IMG/VR virus record: IMGVR_UViG_3300042453_002467
Span: 1-35,677 of that record
From: a virus
Reading direction: 5' to 3' (one strand)
DNA: 35,677 nt
Shown here: piece by piece, positions 8,777-15,680 of the stretch
Numbering within the stretch: the first letter of the stretch is position 1
How the letters are laid out: every line of letters starts with the position of its first letter
Position numbers and translations under genes: made by a program
Notes under the pieces: model-generated
Database searches by the model: none
Seen by the model: the letters and a program-made list of their open reading frames with translations, nothing else
What the model was told of the DNA's origin: nothing

Positions 8777-9144
8777 CGCCTCCGCGGTGGGGCCGCCGTG
8801 GCGCTGCTTCGCGCCGCCTCGGCCTGCCGTGCGTCGTCGGCCATCTTAGCAGACCGACCGCGGTCGATGACGGCAAAAGCATCGACAGCGTGCGTCGACA
8901 GCACGCGCAGGGCCTCGATCCCCGGCTTGCCCTCGCAGGCCCGCCACAGGGACAGAGGCCCCGTCACGTCGGGGTGATTGAGCAGGTGGCGCCGTGGACA
9001 GGTCCGCGTCTCGTGCTCGGTGGCGGCGAAGAACGCCATGGACGCCCCACCGTGACACCCGAACGCCTGCCGCCGCGCTCCAGGGCAGCGCGAGCAATCG
9101 AATTCGCTCAGGTCGACGGCGGTTGCTGCCCACAGCGCAGTGCT
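8773..9144 (-). CDS. Tail assembly chaperone, T extension made by -1 frameshift (G-T fusion)
   Basis: This frame has no ATG, GTG or TTG between 9144 and the internal ATG at 9039, yet its upstream part looks like protein. A -1 slip on GGGAAAA at 9144-9150 joins 205 residues of the G protein to 123 residues here (328 total). The extension has a cysteine pattern, DCSRCP then FGC then TCPRRHLL, and a following helix (PLSLWRACEGKPGIEALRVL). This is the arrangement of lambda gpG/gpG-T, whose T domain binds the tape measure and tail tube proteins. It stops with TGA overlapping the tape measure ATG. If no shift occurs, only an 88-residue protein from 9039 could be made. Confidence 0.82.
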   Translation of the reverse strand, partial: STALWAATAVDLSEFDCSRCPGARRQAFGCHGGASMAFFAATEHETRTCPRRHLLNHPDVTGPLSLWRACEGKPGIEALRVLSTHAVDAFAVIDRGRSAKMADDARQAEAARSSATAAPPRRR

Positions 9145-9150
9145 TTTCCC
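9083..9150 (-). promoter_or_regulatory. Programmed -1 ribosomal frameshift site (slippery heptamer plus hairpin)
   Basis: On the minus strand the heptamer G GGA AAA (9150 to 9144) is in the right phase of the G-protein frame: codons CCG GGA AAA GCA. Twelve bases downstream, GGGCAGC (9131-9125) can pair with GCTGCCC (9089-9083). Inside that loop a second stem, GAGC/GCTC plus AAT/ATT with one bulged G, can form. Lambda uses GGGAAAG at the same place, 5 prime of the tape measure gene. The zero-frame stop lies 11 codons beyond the site. Confidence 0.8.
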
Positions 9151-9758
9151 GGGGGAAGCTCGAGGAAATGTCGCGCAGCGACGTGTAGCGGGACCAGAAG
9201 CCCGGCGAGGCGCAAGGCAGGCATCGACTCGGCCACGGTGGCCTTCATGCCTTGCAGCCCGTCTAGCTTCGCCACGACGCCCACTATGACCGTCTCATAC
9301 ACGCCCTCAAGACGGGAATAGGCGTCACGGCGGGCCACGACGTCGTCTGACTTAATCGAATTGCGGATGGCGATCCACGCCGCCTGCGTCTGCGCGGACC
9401 ACAGGCGACGGGTGGCGTCGTCGACGATCCGCATCGTCACCACGATCCCGTCGAGGTCCGGGTCGGGCTGGTACTCGCCCAGCGGCTCCAAGGCATTGCC
9501 GTCGGTGTGCGCCAGCAAGTCGCGCGCAGCCGCAGCGACCTTGCCGCTGTCGCGCTCGCCGTGAGCGAGGCTGGCACGGGCCACCGCCTCGGCGACCTCC
9601 TGCCAATTGGTCGCGTCGTCAAGGGGGACGCGGGCCTTGCGGCGTGCGTCGATCTCGGTCTGACGTGCGGCACGCGCGGCCTCGTGGGCCTCGCGCAAAA
9701 CGGATTGCAGGGCGACGGGGTCGCCCTGCTGTCCGGGGTAGATCAGGATTGCGGGCAT
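9108..9758 (-). CDS. Tail assembly chaperone, G protein
   Basis: A 216-residue protein expressed between the tail tube and tape measure genes. The start is taken at ATG 9758 (MPAILIYPGQQGDPVALQ), because the longer frame up to 9896 lies wholly within the tail tube gene and has a low-complexity arginine-rich N terminus. The body is helical and charged, as in gpG-like chaperones, which coat the tape measure during tail assembly and are absent from the virion. The slippery site lies 11 codons before its stop. It begins 11 bases after the tail tube stop. Confidence 0.8.
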   Translation of the reverse strand: MPAILIYPGQQGDPVALQSVLREAHEAARAARQTEIDARRKARVPLDDATNWQEVAEAVARASLAHGERDSGKVAAAARDLLAHTDGNALEPLGEYQPDPDLDGIVVTMRIVDDATRRLWSAQTQAAWIAIRNSIKSDDVVARRDAYSRLEGVYETVIVGVVAKLDGLQGMKATVAESMPALRLAGLLVPLHVAARHFLELPPGKALRCGQQPPST

Positions 9759-9769
9759 ATGCCCGGACG

Positions 9770-11020
9770 CTACCCGACGGCGAGTACCGCCGGCAACGCC
9801 CCCGTGCCCATCGCCTGAAAACGCACGACGGGGAACGCGCCGCCGGCCTGCACGCTGGCCCGGAAATCGGCGGTCGGCAGCAGCGCATACACGCAAGCCC
9901 CGGCCTCGGTGCCGACCTGCAGCGCCACCTCGCGCACCGTCGACACGTCGCCAGCGCTGTCGCTGTCGCCGAGGAGCTGGTTGATAGACGGCGTGCCGCT
10001 GCTGTCGACAAGCTCGGCCAGCGCCGTCGCGCCCGCCGAGGCGCCAAGGTAGAGCTCGCCTTCGATCGTGAACGACTTTCCGTCGCCGGTGCCGCAGACA
10101 CCGCCCAGGCGGCCGTTCGCGCGGCTCGCCGTCTCACGCATGGCCGTCGCGCAGTTATAGGTGATCGAGCAATTGCGCAGCAGGAATTCCGCCCCGTCGA
10201 GGCGGAAGATCCCACCGTCGGACACGATCGGGCTGCCCGCCGTCGGGTCTGCGTAGGCGGGATTCGCCTCGGCCACGTCGGCGAAGGACGTCGGCGAGAA
10301 CACCGACGACATGCCGAGGATCCCCGTGTTGGGGATCGACAGGTTCATGCTCATCGGGGCACAGCCGAAGTAGTCGCGGCGCCAGTTGTCGCCCTCGGCC
10401 GAGAAGAACCCGTGGACGTGCTGTGTCACGCTGTCGCTGACCGAATAGACCGCGAACCGGAACACCGTAGCGGCGTTCGTCGGCGCGCCGCTGTATGGGT
10501 GGTCCAGCGTCACGCTCGTCGTCGACGCGCCGCCGCCCGAGGCCACGCGCCCGACCTGAAAGCCCGACGCCGTGGCGAACCCGATCACGGCGCCGTTCTG
10601 GACGTTCGCGGCGGAGGTAAATGCCACGATGCCCGACGCAGGCGTGTGGCCAGCGGCGGCAATCGTCGGGGCCGCGCCCGTCGTCGCGGGCGCCACCGCG
10701 CCGAACAGCGAGGCGAGCAGGTAGCCCTGCTCCATCTTCGCTTCCCAATCGGTGACGGCCGCGCCCGTGTTGGCGTTGACTCCCTTGAATTCGGTGGCGA
10801 CCGTGATGTCGGCGACGTCCTGCGCACCGCGGACGTGGGGGAAGCGCCGGCCCGACAGCGACCGCAGGTTGCGATCGATGGGCGTCCGATTGCGCGGGAG
10901 GAACGACGCGCCGTCGTCGGTGAGTTGCAGCGGAACCAGCGTGCCAGGCGTGCCGCTGAAGGTGGTCGCGTCAGCGTGCAGCGCATAGCGCAGGGTTTGC
11001 AGTCTGAGGATGTCGGTCAT
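9770..11020 (-). CDS. Major tail tube protein
   Basis: A 416-residue protein immediately upstream of the chaperone genes and downstream of the tail terminator, the canonical place of the tail tube subunit. The N terminus (LRYALHADATTFSGTPGTLV) and the body with alternating beta segments fit tail tube proteins with an inserted Ig-like or decorating domain. One stretch around residues 125-190 (GHTPASGIVAFTSAANVQNG) is beta-rich and may be that insertion. It is long for a tube protein (many are 150-250 residues), which supports an extra surface domain. The stop codon lies 11 bases before the G gene start. Confidence 0.78.
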   Translation of the reverse strand: MTDILRLQTLRYALHADATTFSGTPGTLVPLQLTDDGASFLPRNRTPIDRNLRSLSGRRFPHVRGAQDVADITVATEFKGVNANTGAAVTDWEAKMEQGYLLASLFGAVAPATTGAAPTIAAAGHTPASGIVAFTSAANVQNGAVIGFATASGFQVGRVASGGGASTTSVTLDHPYSGAPTNAATVFRFAVYSVSDSVTQHVHGFFSAEGDNWRRDYFGCAPMSMNLSIPNTGILGMSSVFSPTSFADVAEANPAYADPTAGSPIVSDGGIFRLDGAEFLLRNCSITYNCATAMRETASRANGRLGGVCGTGDGKSFTIEGELYLGASAGATALAELVDSSGTPSINQLLGDSDSAGDVSTVREVALQVGTEAGACVYALLPTADFRASVQAGGAFPVVRFQAMGTGALPAVLAVG

Positions 11021-11466
11021 CGCGTGTACTCCACGTCAAGGGTGATGCGCAGCCGCTTGCCCCCGTCGACGTCCTCGACGACGAAGGGCCCAAGGCTGTC
11101 CCCGGCCGGCGAGACAGCGACGATCGTTGATGCTGGCCGACCCCAATTGGTCGACGTGGCGAGCGCCCGGATGATCTCCACCGCGTCCTCGACAATTGCG
11201 GTGTCCATCGTCGCGCTGTCGGCGTCCATGACGTATTCGACAACGACGTCGACGGAGGTGCGGTAGCGCGTCGCCGTCGGCTGGACGTGGCCGATCGCGT
11301 TGCCCGATTTCGCCGACAGCCAGAAGCGCCGCGAATCGCCGATCGGCGCGTCCTCGCTGCCGTTGTCGTCGTGCTTGAATTTCGACGGCAGCCCTTGCTT
11401 GCGGATCGTCGGGGCGACGCCCGCGACGATGCCGACGAGGACAGGGCGCACGGCGGCCCAGCTCAT
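11017..11466 (-). CDS. Tail terminator / tail completion protein
   Basis: A 149-residue protein placed between the connector and the tail tube gene. The start is taken at ATG 11466 (MSWAAVRPVLVGIVAGVAPT), which overlaps the upstream TGA as ATGA; an ATG six codons earlier is less likely. Its alternating helix/beta layout, ending in LGPFVVEDVDGGKRLRITLD, fits minor tail proteins that cap the tube (lambda gpU-like). The function is inferred from gene order and size. Confidence 0.65.
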   Translation of the reverse strand: MSWAAVRPVLVGIVAGVAPTIRKQGLPSKFKHDDNGSEDAPIGDSRRFWLSAKSGNAIGHVQPTATRYRTSVDVVVEYVMDADSATMDTAIVEDAVEIIRALATSTNWGRPASTIVAVSPAGDSLGPFVVEDVDGGKRLRITLDVEYTR

Positions 11467-12374
11467 CGCGTGATCCCCACCCACCGCGGACCCTGCGATC
11501 CAGGCATGGGCGCGTCAGGCGTGACGTCGTTTTGCGACGCCGTCAGGAAATCGATCCGGTCCCACGTCGTCGCCTTGGTTTGCTCGTAGGACTGCTCGAG
11601 ACGCGAGACGTACTCCGCGGACGCCTGCGGCCACTGCCGCGCGAGGTGCAGCACGCACGCCGCGGCGTGCATCGGCTCCACCACGTCGTCGGTCATGATG
11701 TCCTCGTCGAGCACGCCACGGGCCGCCAGTGCGGGGACGACCATGTGATGCCACGTGGCGTTGATCACCTCCTCGAGCGTGGTGTCTGTCGCCGAGGCAA
11801 TCTTGCGGACGACCGGATATGCCTGCGTCAGATGCGTGGGCGTGAGCGCGACCGAGGTGATGCGCCGGACGACGCGGAAGGGCTCCTCCCATTCTCGCGT
11901 GACGCCGTCGATCGTGGCGCGGAAAAGGACATAGCCAGCACCCGCCATCGACGTCTGCTGCGCCGTGAGCGCCACCGACACGGCGATGCCTCGCACGGTG
12001 CTGTTGTTCCCGACGTCGCTGACCAGAGGCTCGGCCAGCCACAGCTCAGTGGACAGGCCAGACTTCGACGCGACGACGACGATTTCCCGCCCGGCGGTGG
12101 CGTCCGTGATCAAGTACCGCCGACCTGCGACCCACGTCTGCGCGGCCTGCACGGTGATCGAGTCGTCGCCCTCTTGATGGGCGCCCTGCGTCGTCGTCGA
12201 CAGCGGATCGATGGTCGCCGCGACGTAGGTGTCCGCCGCGTCGCTGGACCCGGTGCCGACACGCCGCGCCGTCGCCGACGTGGCGACGTGCGAGGTCAGT
12301 ACGCCATCGGCCGCGAGGCGCGGATAGGTCGTGATCGTCTCGGTCGACCCAAGGAGGACGCGCAACATAGCCAC
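11463..12374 (-). CDS. Head-tail connector / head completion-like protein
   Basis: A 303-residue protein. The first 160 residues are beta-rich (an Ig-like or adaptor domain with WLAEPLVSDVG and VLFRATIDGVTREWEEPF). The last 110 are helical (TPTHLTQAYPVVRKIASATD, then TTLEEVINATWHHMVVPALA), resembling the helical bundle of head-tail adaptors of the HK97 gp6 type. The start is GTG 12374, directly after the upstream TAA; ATG 12368 is the alternative. The downstream gene overlaps by ATGA. Connector function is inferred from the helical tail and from lying just before the tail terminator gene. Confidence 0.62.
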   Translation of the reverse strand: MAMLRVLLGSTETITTYPRLAADGVLTSHVATSATARRVGTGSSDAADTYVAATIDPLSTTTQGAHQEGDDSITVQAAQTWVAGRRYLITDATAGREIVVVASKSGLSTELWLAEPLVSDVGNNSTVRGIAVSVALTAQQTSMAGAGYVLFRATIDGVTREWEEPFRVVRRITSVALTPTHLTQAYPVVRKIASATDTTLEEVINATWHHMVVPALAARGVLDEDIMTDDVVEPMHAAACVLHLARQWPQASAEYVSRLEQSYEQTKATTWDRIDFLTASQNDVTPDAPMPGSQGPRWVGITR

Positions 12375-12626
12375 TTACATAACACGCACGGCGGCCGATG
12401 TCGACGGACCCCCCTGCCCGCGGCTTGCCTTGCCTCGTCGTCGTCGCTTGGTCTTTTCTTCTTCCTCCTCGGCTTCTTCCTCTGCCTCGTCCTCGGCGTC
12501 ATGCGCCACCGCGGACGAATTCAGCAGGCGCACGGCGAACGCCTTGGCGACGAATGCGCCGATCTCCATGCCGAATCCGATGGCGACGCATTCGACGATG
12601 ATGATGATCAGGTCCAGTAGGTCCAT
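12375..12626 (-). CDS. Small membrane protein with acidic then basic tail
   Basis: An 83-residue protein starting at ATG 12626, overlapping the stop of the metallophosphoesterase gene as ATGA. Residues 4-35 are hydrophobic and could span the membrane once or twice (LLDLIIIIVECVAIGFGMEI). Residues 41-58 are strongly acidic with nine glutamates in a row-like cluster, followed by a run of KTKRRRRGK. The alternating charge blocks suggest a soluble tail that binds a partner or nucleic acid. It sits at the edge of the lysis cassette, so an accessory lysis role is possible but unproven. Confidence 0.68.
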   Translation of the reverse strand: MDLLDLIIIIVECVAIGFGMEIGAFVAKAFAVRLLNSSAVAHDAEDEAEEEAEEEEEKTKRRRRGKASRGQGGPSTSAAVRVM

Positions 12627-13405
12627 CACGCCCTCCCGTCGTAGCACTTGCCGTCCCGCCAGAATCGTTGCCCGGTGTAGATGACGACGTCGGCGGTAAA
12701 ACGCCCAGACTCGCGCTCGACCCAAAATTCGCCATGCCCCTGCGTCCATCCGGTCGGGCCTTTCAGATAGGGCGCCTCGTCGACGGGGGCGAGGCAGGGA
12801 ATTCCGAATCCGCCGCGGACGTGCTGCGAGCCATCGGCGCCAGCGACGGGCATCGTGTGGATCTGTGCGCGGTGGCAGTGCCCGATGACGAGGGACATTC
12901 CGTACCGCAGGAGGTGCTGCTTTGCGTAGCTGTCGCCCGCGTACACCCCGTGGGTAAATCCGAGGTGTCCGATCTTGTGGACCTTGCCGTATGACGTCGA
13001 CGTGATGCCGAGGTCGACGAGGCCGAGGGCCGACTGCCACGTCTCGCGCCCGCGCAGCACGGGTGCCTTTTTGGCGACGTACCTGACGTATCGGTGCTCG
13101 TGGTTGCCCTCGACGTAGTGGATGGGGCGCTGCCCCATCGATGCCCGCAGTCGCGCGAGCTCGTTCTTGACCGCCTCGACCTCGGCCGCGAATTCGGGCG
13201 CGGGCTGTCCGTCCTCGTGAAGCGAGACGGACAGGAAGTCAGCGAAATCGCCATTGATGATCAGCCGATCGGGGCGCACGTCGTCGAGGCGTGCGAGGAA
13301 CGCACGCCAGGCGAAGGGGTCGTGATAGGGGACGTGAACGTCCGAGCACACAAGGATGTGCTCGACGTCCTCGCGCGTCTTGTGCTTCTTCTTTGGCTTG
13401 GTCAC
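12626..13405 (-). CDS. Metallophosphoesterase (calcineurin-like)
   Basis: A 259-residue enzyme of the calcineurin-like phosphoesterase fold. All motif blocks are visible: SDVHVP with D22 and H24, NGDFAD with D53, GNHEHR with N101 and H102, THG with H152, and GHCHRA with H176 and H178. These residues bind two metal ions, so the active site appears intact. The substrate is unknown; members cleave phosphomono- or diesters in proteins, nucleotides or nucleic acids. It starts at GTG 13405 after a GGGGGCG stretch. Its place between the lysis peptidase and a membrane protein is unusual for this family. Confidence 0.88.
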   Translation of the reverse strand: MTKPKKKHKTREDVEHILVCSDVHVPYHDPFAWRAFLARLDDVRPDRLIINGDFADFLSVSLHEDGQPAPEFAAEVEAVKNELARLRASMGQRPIHYVEGNHEHRYVRYVAKKAPVLRGRETWQSALGLVDLGITSTSYGKVHKIGHLGFTHGVYAGDSYAKQHLLRYGMSLVIGHCHRAQIHTMPVAGADGSQHVRGGFGIPCLAPVDEAPYLKGPTGWTQGHGEFWVERESGRFTADVVIYTGQRFWRDGKCYDGRA

Positions 13406-13418
13406 GTCGCCCCCGTCG

Positions 13419-13958
13419 TCAGGACGCGGCAGTCACCGTGCGCACGCTGATCACGCGGTACTGCTTTGGGCGCGTGCCCCAGACGGTGATGCCGCACAGG
13501 TTGACCGCGTCAAGCTCGGCCTCGCGCCCCGTCGCCGGGTCTGCGTAGGTGATCCGTTTGTTGCCGCTGGCGTCATGCCCCTCGGACAACAGCAACACGA
13601 AATGGTCGCCGAACACGTCGCCAGTGTGGTCGACGTGCGCGATGGTCAGGCCGCCACCGCGGAACGCCTCGCCGATCGCGCCGCGAAGCTGCGACGCATC
13701 GCCCGTAATCTTCTCGCTGACGACGAGGCCGGCGAGGCCGCCAAGTTGCGCGGTGATCGCCATGCTGTGCAAAAACGCCTTGCGATCGATGCCTGCGCTA
13801 TTCAGCAGCGGCGGTGGCATTTCGACACCGCGCAGCACGCGGGCCGCCTCGCAGAGACAGACCAGCAAGCAACCAGACCGGCCGATCGTCGACGGGCCGA
13901 ACCCCAGCGTCGCCTGCGACCACCGCGGATCGGCTTGCTTGTATCTCGGGGTCGTCAC
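13419..13958 (-). CDS. C39-like papain-fold cysteine peptidase, candidate endolysin
   Basis: A 179-residue protein with the layout of C39-like (papain-fold) peptidases. The start YKQADPRWSQATLG leads to the catalytic cysteine in TIGRSGCLLVCLCEA (C30), then the histidine in GDHFVLLLSEG (H119) and the acid in ITYADPATG (D140). Such domains in phages act on peptidoglycan cross-links, so host-wall lysis is the likely job, supported by the two small membrane proteins just upstream. It starts at GTG 13958 overlapping the upstream TGA as GTGA. There is no signal peptide, so export would need a holin. Confidence 0.78.
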   Translation of the reverse strand: MTTPRYKQADPRWSQATLGFGPSTIGRSGCLLVCLCEAARVLRGVEMPPPLLNSAGIDRKAFLHSMAITAQLGGLAGLVVSEKITGDASQLRGAIGEAFRGGGLTIAHVDHTGDVFGDHFVLLLSEGHDASGNKRITYADPATGREAELDAVNLCGITVWGTRPKQYRVISVRTVTAAS

Positions 13959-14176
13959 TTGCGGCCCGGGACGCGCACCCTCTCGACGGCGCCGACGATC
14001 ACCAGGGCAGCGTCCGCCATCCAGTCGTTGGATGGGTCGCGGTCCTCTTTCACTCGCTTTGCGACGGCTCGCAGTGCGCCGACGACGATGTCACGCGCGA
14101 ACAGTGCCAGTAGCACGGCGACGATATTGACGAGCGCGTTGGGTGTGGCGACGTCCTCGATCATCTTCTCGATCAT
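13955..14176 (-). CDS. Candidate holin, small membrane protein
   Basis: A 73-residue protein starting at ATG 14176, overlapping the upstream gene as ATGA and the peptidase gene as GTGA. Residues 13-32 are hydrophobic (NALVNIVAVLLALFARDIVV) and residues 52-66 form a second hydrophobic stretch (MADAALVIVGAVERV), with charged residues between. Small size, membrane segments and immediate coupling to the peptidase suggest a holin. The family was not recognised by sequence, so the call rests on topology and context. Confidence 0.7.
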   Translation of the reverse strand: MIEKMIEDVATPNALVNIVAVLLALFARDIVVGALRAVAKRVKEDRDPSNDWMADAALVIVGAVERVRVPGRK

Positions 14177-14409
14177 GGTTTCCCCTTGATTGCTCGGATG
14201 GCGTCCTCGAGACGGTCGAACCGCTTGTCGAGGTCCTCGCGCAAGCGGTCGACAGCAGTGCGCACAGCGTCGAGGGATTCCTTGCTCGCCTTGTCTGCCT
14301 TCAGCTCGGCAGAGACTTCCTCCAGCCGCTTGATCCTGCTTTGCGTCGTCGCCCACGCGGCGGCGGCGCCGGCGACAGCGGACAGCACAGCGGCGGCGAT
14401 CTGCTCCAT
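14173..14409 (-). CDS. Membrane-anchored coiled-coil protein of the lysis cassette
   Basis: A 78-residue protein; the start ATG 14409 has GGGGG seven bases upstream. The N terminus (AAAVLSAVAGAAAAWATT) is a single alanine-rich hydrophobic helix. Residues 25-75 form a charged coiled coil (KRLEEVSAELKADKASKE, then RLREDLDKRFDRLEDAIRAI). This resembles small lysis proteins of the hemolysin XhlA type in composition, although XhlA places its membrane segment at the C terminus. It may regulate or form part of the holin complex with the following gene. Confidence 0.7.
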   Translation of the reverse strand: MEQIAAAVLSAVAGAAAAWATTQSRIKRLEEVSAELKADKASKESLDAVRTAVDRLREDLDKRFDRLEDAIRAIKGKP

Positions 14410-14516
14410 TTGCGAGCCCCCGAAACGGTCTGCGTGAGCGCCTTGGTGCATGCCAAGGGAGACGCCGCCGAAGCGGGATGCGCATAGCGTAGCACGCACG
14501 GATGCGCTGTGCAGCC
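14410..14516 (-). promoter_or_regulatory. Gap upstream of the lysis cassette with small hairpin
   Basis: This 107-base gap is the only sizeable one between the repeat-protein gene and the lysis genes. On the minus strand it can form CCTTGG-CATGCA-CCAAGG (14458-14441). A weak promoter-like pair, CTGCAC and TACGCT separated by 17 bases, lies near its start. It could carry a start or control point for lysis gene expression, but no strong consensus is present. Confidence 0.3.
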
Positions 14517-15659
14517 CTATCGGTAGCGGTTGGGCACCGTGACCAGGAGAGACTTGGTCCGCCGGTATTTCTGTTCGCGCACTACCTCGGCAAGGCCCTC
14601 GCCGACGACGTCGCCGAGGACGATGGATGCCGCGCCCAGCGTGCGCACGGTGCCCGTCGCTGCGGCCAGTGCATCGGCGAGCGCGATGGTGGCGGCGCCC
14701 ACCGGGTAGAGCGTCTGTCCTGCGCCGATGGCCACCGTGTCGTCGAGGACGACCGCGCCCGACGCTGCCTCGACCGCGCTGCCAATGCCCTGCGGGACGA
14801 CGTTCGCCAGCGTGGGCGAGCCGCTGGCGTAGGTGGCGACGATGCCTGCGGCGGTGACCGTGACCGACGCCAGCGTGGGCGCACCATCGCCCGTGATCTT
14901 TTGCCCGCCCGCCGCGGCGATGGTGACCGTGTCGAGGGTGCGGGCCAGCGTGCCGCTGACGACAGGTGTGCCCGCTGCCGAGGACGTGGCATCACCCAGC
15001 GTCGCGGCCACGCTGCCGACCACAATCGGCGTGCCGACGGCTGCGGCGATGACGTCGGCGAGGACGACCGCGGCGGTGCCCGTGGGGGCTGCGGCGCCAA
15101 CGTTGCCGTCGGCCGCCACCACCACCGATGCCAGGGTGACCGCACCCGAGGACGTGACGCGCGGGCTACCCGTCGCCGATGACGTGACCGTGGCCAGCGT
15201 GATCGCCGCGGTGCTGACGATCCTCGGGCTGCCGGCGGCCGCGCTCGTGACCGTGGCCAACGTGGGCGCAGCAGTGCCGACGATGCGCGGCGACCCCGCG
15301 GCGGCGCTGACCACGGTGGACAGCGTGGGGGCGCCGCTGCCATTGACCCGTGGCGAACCAGAAGCCGCGGATACCACCGTGGCGAGGGTGACCGCCGCGG
15401 TACCCGTGATGGTCGCCAGCGGCCCGCCAGCGCCCGCTACAGTGACGGTGTCCAGCGTGGGCGAACCGGAGGACGTGACCTTGGGCGAGCCCGCCGCCGA
15501 CGAGACGACGGTGTCGAGGGTGATCGCCGCGGTGCCTGTGGCACCGAGCGGGTCCTCCAGCGTGATCGGCGGGTTGGGGTCGTGCGCAGTGAGCGTCGGC
15601 GCCCACTGCGTCTGCGCCCACGACTGAACGACGCGGCCGTTGCCGAATATCTTATGCAC
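14517..15659 (-). CDS. Tandem-repeat protein (about 15 units of 20-22 residues)
   Basis: A 380-residue protein built almost wholly of degenerate repeats following a pattern like GTAAxTLATVxSAAxGSPRxx. About 15 units run from residue 40 to 355. Each unit has two short beta-prone stretches and a GSP or GTP turn, which would suit an elongated beta structure. Unique ends flank the array: HKIFGNGRVVQSWAQTQWAP at the start and EGLAEVVREQKYRRTKSLLV near the end. The start is GTG 15659 with AGGAGG seven bases upstream. It lies between head and lysis genes. It could be a capsid fibre, a decoration or a surface adhesin; no known family was recognised with confidence. Confidence 0.75.
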   Translation of the reverse strand: MHKIFGNGRVVQSWAQTQWAPTLTAHDPNPPITLEDPLGATGTAAITLDTVVSSAAGSPKVTSSGSPTLDTVTVAGAGGPLATITGTAAVTLATVVSAASGSPRVNGSGAPTLSTVVSAAAGSPRIVGTAAPTLATVTSAAAGSPRIVSTAAITLATVTSSATGSPRVTSSGAVTLASVVVAADGNVGAAAPTGTAAVVLADVIAAAVGTPIVVGSVAATLGDATSSAAGTPVVSGTLARTLDTVTIAAAGGQKITGDGAPTLASVTVTAAGIVATYASGSPTLANVVPQGIGSAVEAASGAVVLDDTVAIGAGQTLYPVGAATIALADALAAATGTVRTLGAASIVLGDVVGEGLAEVVREQKYRRTKSLLVTVPNRYR

Positions 15660-15680
15660 GGCGACGACCTCCTACGTCGA

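Noticed and set aside
9770-9896. Longer start for the G chaperone at 9896.
   Set aside because: The extra 46 residues overlap the tail tube gene and are arginine- and glycine-rich; ATG 9758 directly after the tail tube stop is a better start.
9644-11266. A 540-residue open frame on the plus strand.
   Set aside because: It lies opposite the tail tube and chaperone genes, is rich in arginine and alanine with no domain pattern, and lacks a ribosome-binding site. It is a shadow frame of high-GC DNA.
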